A model generated the notes under the pieces. It made no database searches and was not told the origin of the DNA. It saw only the letters and a program-made list of their open reading frames with translations. A stretch of DNA of 64,000 nucleotides from NCBI RefSeq assembly GCF_902497875.1, contig NZ_CABVHY010000035.1:19551-83550 (forward strand), in the 5' to 3' direction. The position numbers and the translations under genes were made by a program. Within the stretch, counting starts at the first letter, position 1; the number at the start of each line of letters is the position of its first letter. Shown piece after piece: positions 32,040 through 43,526 of this stretch. Origin of the DNA: Pseudomonas fluorescens. GTDB taxonomy: Bacteria; Pseudomonadota; Gammaproteobacteria; Pseudomonadales; Pseudomonadaceae.

Positions 32040-33734
32040 ATGCACAGTTATGACTATTGGCTGATCCTCGCCTTCTTCGCCCTGGTGCTGATACCGGCAC
32101 CGTTTCTGGGGCGCTTCTACTACAAGGTGATGGAAGGCCAGCGCACCTGGCTGACGCCGGTCCTCGGACCGCTGGAACGCGGCTGTTATCGGCTGGCCGG
32201 GGTCGATCCGCAGTCCGAACAGAGCTGGCAGAAATACACCCTGGCTTTGCTCGCCTTCAACCTCGCGGGTTTTTTGCTGTTGTTCGCGATCCTGCTGTTT
32301 CAGGGCTACTTGCCACTCAACCCGCAAAACCTGCCGGGTCAGGAGTGGACGCAGGCGTTCAATACCGCTGTCAGCTTCATGACCAACACCAACTGGCAGT
32401 CCTACAGCGGTGAAGCCACGCTGAGCTACCTCAGTCAGATGGTCGGCCTGACCGTGCAGAACTTCGTCAGCGCCGCCACTGGCCTTGCGGTGTTGGTAGC
32501 ACTGTGTCGCGGCATCGGTCGGCGTTCGGCGCTAACCCTGGGTAACTTCTGGGTCGACATGACTCGCGCCACCCTCTACGGCCTGTTGCCGTTGTGCCTG
32601 CTGCTGGCGCTGTTCCTGGTCTGGCAGGGCGTACCGCAAACTTTCGCCCATTACGTGAATGCGCTGACGATGCAGGGCGTGGATCAGGTAATCCCCTTGG
32701 GGCCTGCAGCCAGCCAGATCGCTATCAAGCAACTGGGCACTAACGGTGGTGGCTTCTTTGGCGTCAACTCGGCCCATCCGTTCGAGAACCCGACGGCCTG
32801 GAGCAACCTGTTCGAAGTCTCGTCGATTATCCTGATCCCGGTGGCGCTGGTGTTCACCTTCGGTCATTACGTCAAGGACCTGCGTCAGAGCCGGGCGATC
32901 ATCGCCTGCATGCTGGCGCTGTTCCTGATCGGCGGCGCCACTTCGCTGTGGGCCGAGTACCAGCCGAACCCGACCCTGGACCACATTGCGGTCGAGCAAA
33001 CCGCGCCGCTGGAAGGCAAGGAAGCGCGCTTTGGCACCACCGCCACGGTGCTGTGGTCGGTGACCACCACCGCCGCGTCCAACGGTTCGGTCAACGGCAT
33101 GCACGACAGCCTCAACCCGTTGAGCGGGATGGTAGCGCTGGTCAACATGATGGTCGGCGAGGTGATCTTCGGCGGCGTCGGTGCCGGGCTCTACGGCATG
33201 CTGCTGAACGTGCTGATCGCGGTGTTCCTCGCCGGCTTGATGATCGGTCGTACTCCGGAATACCTCGGCAAGAAACTCCAGGCCAGGGAAGTCCAGCTGC
33301 TGGTGGTGACCCTGTTGGTGATGCCGGTGGGCGTGTTGGTGCTCAGTGCGATCGCCGCCAGCTTGCCAGGCCCGGCGTCGGCCATCAGTAACCCCGGCCC
33401 CCACGGTTTCAGCCAGTTGCTCTATGCCTACACCTCGGCCAGTGCCAACAACGGTTCGGCCTTCGCCGGGCTGGGCGCTAACACGCCGTTCCATAACCTG
33501 ATGCTGGGCCTGGGCATGTTGATCGGTCGCTTCGGTTACATCCTCCCGGTACTGGCCCTGGCCGGCAGCCTGGCCATGAAGAAAACCGCGCCGATCGGTC
33601 AGAACAGTTTCCCGACCCATGGTCCGCTGTTCGTGACCTTGCTGGCCGTGACCATTTTGCTGGTGGGCGGCCTGACCTTCCTGCCGACCCTGGCACTGGG
33701 TCCTGTCGCTGAACACTTGAGCCTAGGCTTCTGA
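32040..33734 (+). CDS. kdpA: Potassium-transporting ATPase subunit A
   Basis: A 564-residue channel-like subunit with about ten membrane helices that binds and translocates K+. The selectivity-filter type repeats are visible (NTAVSFMTNTNWQSYSGE, LGTNGGGFFGVNSAHPFENP, TTTAASNGSVNGMHDSL, TSASANNGSAFAGLGAN). Length matches KdpA. ATG 32040 follows GGAGCGGTT; the frame is open further upstream but that part is REP-flanking sequence and kdpF. It is the second gene of kdpFABC. Confidence 0.97.
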   Translation: MHSYDYWLILAFFALVLIPAPFLGRFYYKVMEGQRTWLTPVLGPLERGCYRLAGVDPQSEQSWQKYTLALLAFNLAGFLLLFAILLFQGYLPLNPQNLPGQEWTQAFNTAVSFMTNTNWQSYSGEATLSYLSQMVGLTVQNFVSAATGLAVLVALCRGIGRRSALTLGNFWVDMTRATLYGLLPLCLLLALFLVWQGVPQTFAHYVNALTMQGVDQVIPLGPAASQIAIKQLGTNGGGFFGVNSAHPFENPTAWSNLFEVSSIILIPVALVFTFGHYVKDLRQSRAIIACMLALFLIGGATSLWAEYQPNPTLDHIAVEQTAPLEGKEARFGTTATVLWSVTTTAASNGSVNGMHDSLNPLSGMVALVNMMVGEVIFGGVGAGLYGMLLNVLIAVFLAGLMIGRTPEYLGKKLQAREVQLLVVTLLVMPVGVLVLSAIAASLPGPASAISNPGPHGFSQLLYAYTSASANNGSAFAGLGANTPFHNLMLGLGMLIGRFGYILPVLALAGSLAMKKTAPIGQNSFPTHGPLFVTLLAVTILLVGGLTFLPTLALGPVAEHLSLGF

Positions 33735-33742
33735 AGGATCTG

Positions 33743-35803
<2,061 letters not shown>

Positions 35804-35821
35804 CGCGAGGAGCGCGTTTTT

Positions 35822-35870
35822 TGTGGCGAGGGAGCTTGCTGTGGCGAGGGGGCAAGCCCCCTCGCCACAG
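35822..35870. repeat. Nested REP element between kdpB and kdpC
   Basis: A truncated copy TGTGGCGAGGGAGCTTGCT is directly followed by GTGGCGAGGGGGCAAGCC and its inverted arm CCCCCTCGCCACAG, a compact hairpin. It sits in the 121-base gap inside the kdp operon and could form a strong RNA stem there. Confidence 0.85.
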
Positions 35871-35924
35871 GGTTATGTATCTACTTAAGACACTACGTAT
35901 GTTCTATGAATCGAGGGATCTGAA

Positions 35925-36470
35925 ATGTCCACTATGTTACGTCCGGCCCTGAGCCTGATTGTTCTGATGACCCTGATCACCGGCGTCGCCTACCCATTGG
36001 TCGTCACCGGTGTCGCCCAAGTGGTATTCCCGGATCAGGCCAATGGCAGCCTGGTGCGCGATGCCGACGGCAAGGTTCGCGGCTCGGCGCTGATCGCCCA
36101 GGATTTCAGCGGTGATGCCTGGTTCCACCCGCGGCCATCGGCGGGTGCCTTTGCCACGGTATCGAGCAGCGCCAGCAACCTGGCGCCGAGCAATCCGGCG
36201 CTGGCCACGCGGGTGATCGACCAGGCCAACAAGCTGTTGGTGCCGGGGCAGGGGGCAGTTCCATTGGCGTTGCTCACTACCTCCGGCAGCGGCCTTGATC
36301 CCCACTTGCCACCGACGGCGATTGCCTATCAACTGGCGCGGGTCGCGGCCGCCCGCAACCTGCCGGTTGCCACCGTGCAGCAGTTGGTCGATGCGCATGT
36401 CGAGCAACCTCTGGTGGGGCCGCCGGTGGTGAATGTGCTGGCCTTGAATATCGCGCTGCAACAGCTGTAG
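35925..36470 (+). CDS. kdpC: Potassium-transporting ATPase subunit C
   Basis: A 181-residue protein with one N-terminal membrane helix (LRPALSLIVLMTLITGVAYP) and a periplasmic domain with GSALIAQDFSGDAWFHPRPS, ASSSASNLAPSNPAL-like and SGSGLDPHLPPTAIAYQLARV, all conserved in KdpC. It stabilises the KdpAB complex and raises ATP affinity. GAGGGA precedes the ATG. It is 121 bases from kdpB because of the REP insertion, so expression may depend on transcription passing through that element. Confidence 0.96.
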   Translation: MSTMLRPALSLIVLMTLITGVAYPLVVTGVAQVVFPDQANGSLVRDADGKVRGSALIAQDFSGDAWFHPRPSAGAFATVSSSASNLAPSNPALATRVIDQANKLLVPGQGAVPLALLTTSGSGLDPHLPPTAIAYQLARVAAARNLPVATVQQLVDAHVEQPLVGPPVVNVLALNIALQQL

Positions 36471-36477
36471 ATCAAAA

Positions 36478-36579
36478 GATCGTCTGAACGCGGCCCGAGC
36501 CTGCGGCAGCTCCTACAATGACCGCGTACACCCAGGGCGACGCGGATCCTGTAGGAGCTGCCGCAGGCTGCGATCTTTT
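36478..36579. repeat. REP pair between kdpC and kdpD
   Basis: The right arm GTAGGAGCTGCCGCAGGCTG with CGATCTTTT is intact; the left arm (CCTGCGGCAGCTCCTAC inverted) has diverged outer bases. It separates the transporter genes from the sensor gene. Confidence 0.85.
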
Positions 36580-36620
36580 CGGGCATAAACCAATCTCAAG
36601 ACGTACAAGGCGAAACCAGC

Positions 36621-39272
36621 ATGAGTGACTCCGGCCGCGCCGACGCGCTGTTAGCAGACTTGCCCCGCGACGGTCGTGGTCGGCTCAAGGTCTTCCTCGG
36701 CGCCGCCCCCGGCGTCGGCAAAACCTACGCCATGTTGCAAGCAGCCCACACCCAATTGCGCCAAGGGGTGAAAGTGCTGGTCGGCGTGGTGGAAACCCAT
36801 GGCCGCGCGGAAACCGAAGCGCTGCTCGGAGGTTTGCCGCAGCAGCCATTGCTGCGCTCGGAATACCGCGGGGTAATGCTCGAAGAGATGGACCTCGATG
36901 GACTGCTCAAGGCCAGGCCAAAGTTGGTCCTGGTCGACGAACTGGCGCATACCAATGCGCCCGGCAGCCGCCACACCAAGCGCTGGCAGGACATCCAGGA
37001 ACTGTTGGCCGCCGGTATCGACGTGTTCACCACGGTCAACGTTCAGCACCTGGAAAGCCTCAACGATCAGGTGCGCGGCATCACGGGTGTGCAGGTCCGC
37101 GAAACCTTGCCCGACTGGGTACTCCAGGAAGCCTACGAACTGCTGTTGATCGACCTGCCACCCCGTGAACTGCTGGAGCGGCTGCGCGACGGCAAGGTCT
37201 ACGTGCCGGAACAGGCGCGGGCGGCGATCGATGCGTTCTTCACCCAGACTAACCTCACCGCCTTGCGTGAACTGGCGATGCAGACCGCCGCCGCCCAGGT
37301 CGATAATGATTTGACCCAAGGCTACCGACAGCTGGGCCAGGCGGCGCCGGCGGTGCGCGGACGCCTGTTGGTGGGAATCGATGGCGATGCCCAGGCCGAA
37401 CGCCTGGTGCGCCATGCCAGTCGGGTCGCCCAGCGCCGGCATTTGCCCTGGAGCCTGGTGCATGTGGATAACGGCAGCGTGCGCGACGAGCAGTCGCGTT
37501 TACGCCTGCAAAGTGCCCAGCAACTGGCCGAACGTCTGGGTGGTGAAGTGGTGTTGTTGCGGGCCGGCGAGGTGGCGAAAACCTTGATCCAGCACGCTGC
37601 CGAACGCCGTGCCAGCCTGGTGCTGGTCGGGCAGTCGAGGCAGCGTTTGCGCCGTCGGCTGTTCGGTGGCGGCTTGGCCTCACGGTTGCTGCGTAATGCG
37701 CGAGGGCTGGAAATCAACGTCCTCGACAGCGACGCCGACCAACCGGCACCGCGCATGCGGGCGGCGCATTCAGTGGTCTGGTTCGACTATGCGCTGGCCG
37801 TGCTGGCGACGGTACTGGCCAGTGCCCTGGCCTGGGCGGTGGCCAGTGTGTTGCCGCTGCCGAACATCTCGCTGGTGTTCCTCGCCGCCGTGCTGCTGGT
37901 GGCGGTGCGCAGCAGTCTCGGCCCGGCCCTGGCCTGTGCGGCGATGTCGTTCCTGACCTATGACTTTCTGTTCATTCCGCCCAATTTTTCCTTCAGCATC
38001 CAGCGCGAAGAAGACGTCCTGACCTTGCTGTTTTTTCTGCTGATGGCGGCCCTCACCGGCAACCTCGCGGCGCGCCAGCGTCGGCAGTTGCAGGCGCTGC
38101 GCGATACCCAGGAAGAGACCAGTGAACTGCTCGACCTGTCGCGCAAACTGACCGCGGCCACCGACCGCCAGGCAGTAGTCAGCGCCGCCGCCCAGCACCT
38201 CGATGGCTGGAGCGATCTGCAGCTGTGCCTGCTCAATCGTGATGGGCCGAACAGCTGGAAGGTCGAAACCGGTGGCCCGCAACAGTTTTCCGAAGCCGAA
38301 CGCGCCGCCGCCGACTGGGCCTGGCAACACGATCAACCGGCGGGCATGGGCACCGGTACCTGGCCGTTCGGGCGCTGGTGGTGGTGGCCGTTGTCGGTGG
38401 AGGACGGGCCGCTGGGATTGCTTGGTGTGAGCAGCAAAGACGGCCAGCCACTCAGCGGCCAGCGCCGCCGTTTATTGATCGCGTTGAGCCAGCCATTGGC
38501 CCAGGCGCTGGCCCGGGCGCAATTGGCTGAGGATCTGGAAGCGGCTCGCCTGCATGGTGAAACCGAGCAATTGCGCAGCGCTTTGCTGGCTTCGGTGTCC
38601 CACGATTTGCGCACTCCGTTGACCTCCATGCGCGGCAGCATCGACAGCTTGCTGGCGCTGGGCGAAGCGATCCCGCTGGAGGACCGTCGTGAACTGCTCG
38701 AAGGCACCCGCGATGAAGCCGAGCGGCTGGATCGCTATATCCAGAATCTGTTGGACATGACCCGACTGGGCCATGGTGCCTTGAAGCTAGCGCGGGACTG
38801 GGTGTCGCCGGCGGATATCGTCGGCAGTGCACGGAACCGGTTGCGCGCGGTGCTGGCGCCGTTGCAGGTCAGCATCGAGGTGCCGGGTGAATTGCCGCTG
38901 CTCTACGTGCATGCCGCGCTGATCGAACAAGCCTTGGTCAATGTGCTGGAGAACGCCGCGCGCTTTTCACCGCCCCAGGGACGCCTGCAACTGAGTGCCG
39001 GTTCGACTGACAGCGAGCTGTTTTTTGCGGTGAGCGACGAAGGCCCCGGCATTCCCGAAGCGGAGCGGGCGAAGATTTTCGACATGTTCTACACCGCCGC
39101 TCGCGGTGATCGTGGCGGGCAGGGCACCGGTCTGGGGCTGGCCATCTGTCAGGGCATGGTCGGCGCCCATGGCGGGCAGATCAGCGTCGCCGACGGCATC
39201 GACGGTCGCGGTACCTGCATCACCCTGCACTTGCCGTTGCAGGAACAACCGGGTTTTGAAAGTGAAGCCTGA
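36621..39272 (+). CDS. kdpD: Sensor histidine kinase KdpD
   Basis: An 883-residue membrane sensor. An N-terminal KdpD domain has the Walker A GAAPGVGKT (Lys34) and Walker B VLVDELAHTNAPG; a universal-stress-like domain follows (GRLLVGIDGDAQAERLVRHA), then four close membrane helices near residues 390-490, a GAF-like region, the dimerisation helix with His661 in SHDLRTPLTSMRGS, and the ATP-binding domain (NVLENAARFSP, DEGPGIPEAE, GQGTGLGLAICQG). It controls kdpFABC through KdpE in response to K+ limitation and osmotic stress. kdpE starts 36 bases after its stop. Confidence 0.97.
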   Translation: MSDSGRADALLADLPRDGRGRLKVFLGAAPGVGKTYAMLQAAHTQLRQGVKVLVGVVETHGRAETEALLGGLPQQPLLRSEYRGVMLEEMDLDGLLKARPKLVLVDELAHTNAPGSRHTKRWQDIQELLAAGIDVFTTVNVQHLESLNDQVRGITGVQVRETLPDWVLQEAYELLLIDLPPRELLERLRDGKVYVPEQARAAIDAFFTQTNLTALRELAMQTAAAQVDNDLTQGYRQLGQAAPAVRGRLLVGIDGDAQAERLVRHASRVAQRRHLPWSLVHVDNGSVRDEQSRLRLQSAQQLAERLGGEVVLLRAGEVAKTLIQHAAERRASLVLVGQSRQRLRRRLFGGGLASRLLRNARGLEINVLDSDADQPAPRMRAAHSVVWFDYALAVLATVLASALAWAVASVLPLPNISLVFLAAVLLVAVRSSLGPALACAAMSFLTYDFLFIPPNFSFSIQREEDVLTLLFFLLMAALTGNLAARQRRQLQALRDTQEETSELLDLSRKLTAATDRQAVVSAAAQHLDGWSDLQLCLLNRDGPNSWKVETGGPQQFSEAERAAADWAWQHDQPAGMGTGTWPFGRWWWWPLSVEDGPLGLLGVSSKDGQPLSGQRRRLLIALSQPLAQALARAQLAEDLEAARLHGETEQLRSALLASVSHDLRTPLTSMRGSIDSLLALGEAIPLEDRRELLEGTRDEAERLDRYIQNLLDMTRLGHGALKLARDWVSPADIVGSARNRLRAVLAPLQVSIEVPGELPLLYVHAALIEQALVNVLENAARFSPPQGRLQLSAGSTDSELFFAVSDEGPGIPEAERAKIFDMFYTAARGDRGGQGTGLGLAICQGMVGAHGGQISVADGIDGRGTCITLHLPLQEQPGFESEA

Positions 39273-39308
39273 TACCCTTTGGATCTTTCCTTGCCGCGAT
39301 CAGAATTC

Positions 39309-40004
39309 ATGAGCCAGACCGCGACCATTTTGGTCATCGACGACGAACCGCAGATCCGCAAATTCCTGCGCATCAGCCTGGTTTCCCAAGGCTATAAAGT
39401 CCTCGAGGCCGGCACCGGCCGTGAAGGCCTGGCCCAGGCTGCGCTGAACAAACCGGACTTGCTGGTGCTCGACCTCGGCTTGCCGGACATGGACGGTCAA
39501 CAGGTACTGCGCGAGTTTCGCGAATGGTCGACGGTGCCGGTGCTGGTGTTGTCGGTGCGCGCTGGCGAAGGGCAGAAAGTCGAAGCACTCGATGGCGGCG
39601 CCAACGACTACGTGACCAAGCCGTTCGGTATTCAGGAATTCCTTGCCCGGGTGCGCGCCTTGCTGCGTCAGGCACCGACGGGTGAAGCCCGGGAAGCGGC
39701 GCTCAACTTTGGCCCGCTGACTGTCGACCTGGCCTATCGCCGGGTACTGCTGGACGGCCACGAAGTGGCCCTGACCCGTAAGGAGTACGCGGTACTGGCG
39801 CAACTGGCGCGGTATCCGGGACGGGTCATCACCCAGCAGCAACTGCTCAAGGATATCTGGGGCCCGACCCACACCGAAGACAGCCATTATCTGCGGATTG
39901 TGGTCGGGCACCTGCGGCAGAAACTGGCGGACGACCCGACCCAACCGAGGTTTATCGTGACTGAGGCGGGGGTGGGGTATCGGTTATTGGATGTTTTGAG
40001 TTAG
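39309..40004 (+). CDS. kdpE: Response regulator KdpE
   Basis: A 231-residue OmpR/PhoB-type regulator. The receiver domain has ILVIDDEPQ, the phosphorylated Asp55 in LDLGLPDMDG and KPFGIQEFLARV; the C-terminal winged helix ends EAGVGYRLLDVLS. It activates kdpFABC when phosphorylated by KdpD. ATG 39309 gives the family N-terminus (MSQTATILVID); the ATG at 39279 adds ten residues without family support. Confidence 0.96.
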   Translation: MSQTATILVIDDEPQIRKFLRISLVSQGYKVLEAGTGREGLAQAALNKPDLLVLDLGLPDMDGQQVLREFREWSTVPVLVLSVRAGEGQKVEALDGGANDYVTKPFGIQEFLARVRALLRQAPTGEAREAALNFGPLTVDLAYRRVLLDGHEVALTRKEYAVLAQLARYPGRVITQQQLLKDIWGPTHTEDSHYLRIVVGHLRQKLADDPTQPRFIVTEAGVGYRLLDVLS

Positions 40005-40016
40005 GTGTCGATCCTG

Positions 40017-40116
40017 AAAAGATCGCAGCCTGCGGCAGCTCCAACGGTTTTGTGTTCGCCTCGAAATCTGCGGTATGCGCGGTCGGCGTAGGAGCTGCCG
40101 AAGGCTGCGATCTTTT
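40017..40116. repeat. REP pair between kdpE and the patatin gene
   Basis: AAAAGATCGCAGCCTGCGGC and its inverted counterpart ending GCTGCGATCTTTT enclose a ~45-base centre. It lies between converging gene ends and could serve as a shared terminator. Confidence 0.9.
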
Positions 40117-40121
40117 GATCT

Positions 40122-41168
40122 TCAATTCTTCTCATTCTCATACCGTTCCAGCGTATCTCGAGCGATCTCGCGACCGAGGGCGATCAGTTCCGGGGCTTTG
40201 TAGAATTCGAAAAACCGGCACACCCGCTTCGGTACGTTGATCAGGATATCCGGCGGATAACCGGCGATCTTGTATTGTGCTAGGGAGGTCTGCATCACCT
40301 CGAAACTCTGGTTGATCAGATCCAGCAGCGACGCCGGACCGACGTTGTCGATGATGAACGAACCGGTGGCTGACTTTGGCGCTCCTGCTCCTTCGATCTC
40401 CGGGGCGGCAGCCGGTTGCTGGGCTTCCGGTTCGGCGGACTCGATCCACGGGTTGCTCAGGTTGGCAGCCTCGCTACGCATGGCTTCCTGTTCGAGCAGC
40501 AACAACTGCTCGGCTGGCTTGCGCCGAAATGGCAAATGCGAACCGAGGGAGTTGATCAGATTGTCGAACCGACTCTTGAACGCGGCAGGGCGCTGAATCA
40601 CCGGCAACTGATAGTGGCGCTGATTGGTCGAGTTCAGGTTGACGGCGATGATCAGGTCGCAGTGGCTGGAGACTACCGGGACAATCGGCAGCGGGTTGAG
40701 CAGGCCGCCGTCCACCAGCATCCGACCGTTCTGCATCACCGGGGTGAACAGGCTGGGAATCGCCGCCGAGGCGCGCATGGCCTGATGCAGGCAGCCTTCC
40801 TGGAACCAGATTTCCTGCTGGTTGGTCAGGTCCGTGCAGACTGCCGTGTAAGGGATACGCAGGTCTTCGATATTGATTTCGCCGACAATCTTGCGGATCT
40901 GGCCGAAGACTTTCTCCCCGCGGATTGCCCCGAGACGGAAGCTGACATCCACCAGGCGCAACACGTCGAGGTAGTCCAGGCTTTCAATCCAGTCCCGATA
41001 GTCGTTGAGTTTGCCTGCGGCATAGATTCCGCCGACCACTGCGCCCATGGAACATCCGGCGATGCAGGCGATGTCATAACCACGTCTTTCGATCTCTTCG
41101 ATCACCCCGATATGGGCATACCCCCTGGCCCCACCCGAGCCCAGTACCAATGCGACGCGCTTTTTCAT
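40122..41168 (-). CDS. Patatin-like phospholipase/esterase
   Basis: A 348-residue protein. The patatin core is clear: oxyanion-hole GSGGARGYAHIGV (residues 10-22), nucleophile elbow GCSMG with Ser40, and the second dyad residue in MLVDGGLLNPLP. No signal peptide is seen, so it is probably cytoplasmic, like RssA-type hydrolases. The C-terminal third contains a Pro/Ala-rich linker (EPEAQQPAAAPEIEGAG) and a helical tail of unknown role. Substrate unknown. It is convergent with kdpE. Confidence 0.9.
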   Translation of the reverse strand: MKKRVALVLGSGGARGYAHIGVIEEIERRGYDIACIAGCSMGAVVGGIYAAGKLNDYRDWIESLDYLDVLRLVDVSFRLGAIRGEKVFGQIRKIVGEINIEDLRIPYTAVCTDLTNQQEIWFQEGCLHQAMRASAAIPSLFTPVMQNGRMLVDGGLLNPLPIVPVVSSHCDLIIAVNLNSTNQRHYQLPVIQRPAAFKSRFDNLINSLGSHLPFRRKPAEQLLLLEQEAMRSEAANLSNPWIESAEPEAQQPAAAPEIEGAGAPKSATGSFIIDNVGPASLLDLINQSFEVMQTSLAQYKIAGYPPDILINVPKRVCRFFEFYKAPELIALGREIARDTLERYENEKN

Positions 41169-41389
41169 GACTGGCCCCTTCTCGAATATGCGTCAACAAT
41201 GCGCCCATCAAGCGTCACGCTTCAATCATTGTGGCTGGCTGATGGCGGCCCAGGATGGTTTTTTCGACAATCAATGACGGCAGACGAGTATTCTCGCGCC
41301 AGCTTCATTCTTCGGGGGCAGCGAAGGCACTTTTTGCGCAGCCCACCGTCTTACGTGCACGATTGTTTTTCTATGTTGAGGTGTCATCG

Positions 41390-41668
41390 ATGAAAGCCTG
41401 GATTTGTCTGCCTTTGATTGTGCTGGCTCTGGCCGGTTGTGCAGGTAAAACGGCGTACCGTGACAGTTGCGGTAGCCAGCTTGACGCGGCCTGGCGTGAG
41501 CTGGACCTGGCCAAGGTCGAGGGTTTCGCGGGCACCGTCAGTTACTCCAAGGCGCTGTCATTGCTGACCGGGGCCAAGACTCAACAACAGTTCGAGGCGT
41601 ACGAAGGCTGTACCAAAAAAGCCGAGAAAGCCCGCTTCTACATTCGCGAATCCCGCGCGGGACGCTGA
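41390..41668 (+). CDS. Small lipoprotein of unknown function
   Basis: A 92-residue protein starting MKAWICLPLIVLALAGCAGK, a lipoprotein signal with lipobox LAGC. The mature part (RDSCGSQLDAAWRELDLAKV, TGAKTQQQFEAYEGCTKKAE) looks helical with two cysteines that could pair. It resembles short helical lipoproteins found widely in Pseudomonas, without known function. The longer frame from 41255 is rejected since the signal peptide begins at 41390. A CHAD gene follows after a 100-base repeat-bearing gap. Confidence 0.82.
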   Translation: MKAWICLPLIVLALAGCAGKTAYRDSCGSQLDAAWRELDLAKVEGFAGTVSYSKALSLLTGAKTQQQFEAYEGCTKKAEKARFYIRESRAGR

Positions 41669-41673
41669 GAAGC

Positions 41674-41741
41674 AGTTGCAAGCTACAGGCCGAAAGCCGC
41701 AAGCTTGATAGGCACTGACTTGTCGGTTGAAGCTTGCAACT
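41674..41741. repeat. Inverted repeat AGTTGCAAGCT / AGCTTGCAACT
   Basis: A perfect 11-base inverted pair 46 bases apart, with further CAAGCTT-type words between, fills the gap between the lipoprotein and CHAD genes. It belongs to neither REP family of this window and may be a different dispersed repeat. Confidence 0.5.
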
Positions 41742-41768
41742 TGCCGCTGCCTCTATGGAGTAAACCCC

Positions 41769-42536
41769 ATGTCTACCTTGGTTGACCGGTTGGTGGCTCG
41801 GTTGTTGGGCCTGGAAGTTCGCTTGCGGGCCTGCCAGGCCCGCTTGGAGGCGGCAACCGACGGTGAAGCGCTGCACGACCTGCGCACTACGGTTCGCCGT
41901 TTGCGCAGCCTGTTGCGCCCCCTGCGCGGTTTGCCCGGTGTCGAGCAATTGGAGACCGCTGCGGCTGCGGTTGGCGACTTGACCACCCCCTTGCGCGACC
42001 GGGAAGTCCTGGCCGCGTACCTGAGCAGCCACGGTCAACCTGAAGCGGCCGAGCGCCGTATGCTGCAAATGGCCAAAGCCTGTCCTGCCGTGGCGAACGG
42101 CCCGGAACTGGCGCAACTGTTCCTTATTCTCGATGCCTTTCCGCGCTTTCTGCGCGCTTCCCAGCGTCAGGGCTTGCTCAAGGGTTTGCGTCAGCGCATC
42201 GAAAAGCGTCTGGCCAAGCAGTGGAAGTCTCTGGATAAGGCATTGCACGATCCGGCCCATGACCGGCATCGCTTGCGCCTGCTGATCAAACGCGTACGTT
42301 ACGCCATCGAAGCCTATCCCGAACTGGATCGCCTGCCCAAACAGGCCATGCCTCGTCTCAAGTCTGCGCAGGGCGCGCTGGGCGACTGGCATGATTGCTG
42401 GCAATGGCTGGCCAGGGCCGAGCAAGAGCCCGATTTGCTGCCCTGTGTGGCGGTTTGGCAAACCACCATGGCCCAGGCCGAAGAGCGTGCCGATCGCGTG
42501 TTGGACAAGCTGAGCGCGGCTTGCTTCAAATCCTGA
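41769..42536 (+). CDS. CHAD domain protein
   Basis: A 255-residue helical protein rich in Arg, His and Lys. Conserved CHAD features are ALHDLRTTVRRLRSLLRPLR, DREVLAAYL, DRHRLRLLIKRVRYAIEAYPEL and LGDWHDCWQWL, the basic residues that bind polyphosphate. CHAD proteins associate with polyphosphate granules; a polyphosphate:AMP phosphotransferase gene lies about 9 kb downstream. ATG 41769 gives the family start; the 14 upstream codons in frame lie in repeat sequence. Confidence 0.85.
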   Translation: MSTLVDRLVARLLGLEVRLRACQARLEAATDGEALHDLRTTVRRLRSLLRPLRGLPGVEQLETAAAAVGDLTTPLRDREVLAAYLSSHGQPEAAERRMLQMAKACPAVANGPELAQLFLILDAFPRFLRASQRQGLLKGLRQRIEKRLAKQWKSLDKALHDPAHDRHRLRLLIKRVRYAIEAYPELDRLPKQAMPRLKSAQGALGDWHDCWQWLARAEQEPDLLPCVAVWQTTMAQAEERADRVLDKLSAACFKS

Positions 42537-42557
42537 ACCCCCACCGGTCGTTCCTCC

Positions 42558-42584
42558 GTAGCAGCCTTCGGCAGCTGCCACGGG
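42558..42584. repeat. Partial single REP-like palindrome
   Basis: GTAGCAGCCTTCGGCAGCTG followed by CCACGG resembles the core of the GTAGGAGCTGCCG family but lacks the GATCTTTT end and any inverted partner. It lies just after the CHAD gene. Confidence 0.5.
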
Positions 42585-42702
42585 AGAGTGCGTAGTCAGT
42601 TGCGTACGGCTTATCTGTCAGCCTTTTTGGCCGGAATAAGTGCTGTGCAGTGATCAACGGGTGGTTAAGATCCTTGAGTCTTTTTCCTGGCTTGAGGTTT
42701 TC

Positions 42703-43500
42703 ATGCGCTTTTCCGATTTGGTCGATGCTGTCCGTAGCTATCCGCTCGAGCTGTCTATCCCGGCGCAATGGGCCCAGGGGCGTGCCAGCTTTGGTGGGTT
42801 GGTGGTTGCCTTGCAGTACGAAGCCATGCGCGCCAAAGTCCCTGCCGATCGCCCGGTGCGCTCGTTGGCGATTACCTTTGTCGGCCCGGCCGAGCCCGAT
42901 GTACCCATCAGCTTTGAAGTGGAGGTTCTACGCGAAGGCAAGGCCGTCAGCCAGGTGCTGGGCCGAGCCATGCAGAAAGGGCAGGTGGTGACCCTGGTCC
43001 AGGGCAGCTTTGGCGCTTCTCGTGCTTCCGACATCGACGTCGCGGCCGAACCGGCACCGGTCATGAAACACTGGGACGAGTGTCAGGAACTGCCTTACAT
43101 CAAAGGCGTAACCCCGGAATTCATGCGCCACCTGGCAATGCGCTGGAGCGTTGGCGGTTTGCCGTTCACCGGCAACAAGTCGCGGGAAATGGGCGGTTGG
43201 GTGCGCTTGCGCGGGGATGTGAAGGACGAGCCATTGACCGAGGCGCATATTCTGGCGCTGGTGGATGCCTGGCCTCCGGCGCTGTTTCCGCACCTGAACA
43301 AACCGGCGGCCGGCAGCAGCCTGACCTGGACCATTGAATTCGTCCAGCCCTTGCTGAAGTTGAGCACCCTGGACTGGTGCAAATACCAGGTGGTGATCGA
43401 GCACGCCCGCGACGGTTATGGTCACACGGCCGCAGCATTGTGGAGCGCAGAAGGACAGTTGATCGCGCTGAGCCGGCAGACGGTCACCGTCTTTGGTTAA
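42703..43500 (+). CDS. Acyl-CoA thioesterase family protein (double hotdog)
   Basis: A 265-residue protein with two hotdog repeats. The N-terminal half has QGRASFGGLVVALQYEAM and RSLAITFVGPAEPDVPISFE; the C-terminal half has AHILALVDAWPPALF and TWTIEFVQPL, as in TesB-like/TE-II thioesterases, with Asp of LVDAWPP as the probable catalytic residue. It should hydrolyse medium- or long-chain acyl-CoA. ATG 42703 is chosen; the frame from 42640 runs through a likely leader. Confidence 0.83.
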   Translation: MRFSDLVDAVRSYPLELSIPAQWAQGRASFGGLVVALQYEAMRAKVPADRPVRSLAITFVGPAEPDVPISFEVEVLREGKAVSQVLGRAMQKGQVVTLVQGSFGASRASDIDVAAEPAPVMKHWDECQELPYIKGVTPEFMRHLAMRWSVGGLPFTGNKSREMGGWVRLRGDVKDEPLTEAHILALVDAWPPALFPHLNKPAAGSSLTWTIEFVQPLLKLSTLDWCKYQVVIEHARDGYGHTAAALWSAEGQLIALSRQTVTVFG

Positions 43501-43526
43501 ACCCGTTCAGGGAACTGCCCGCAGGC

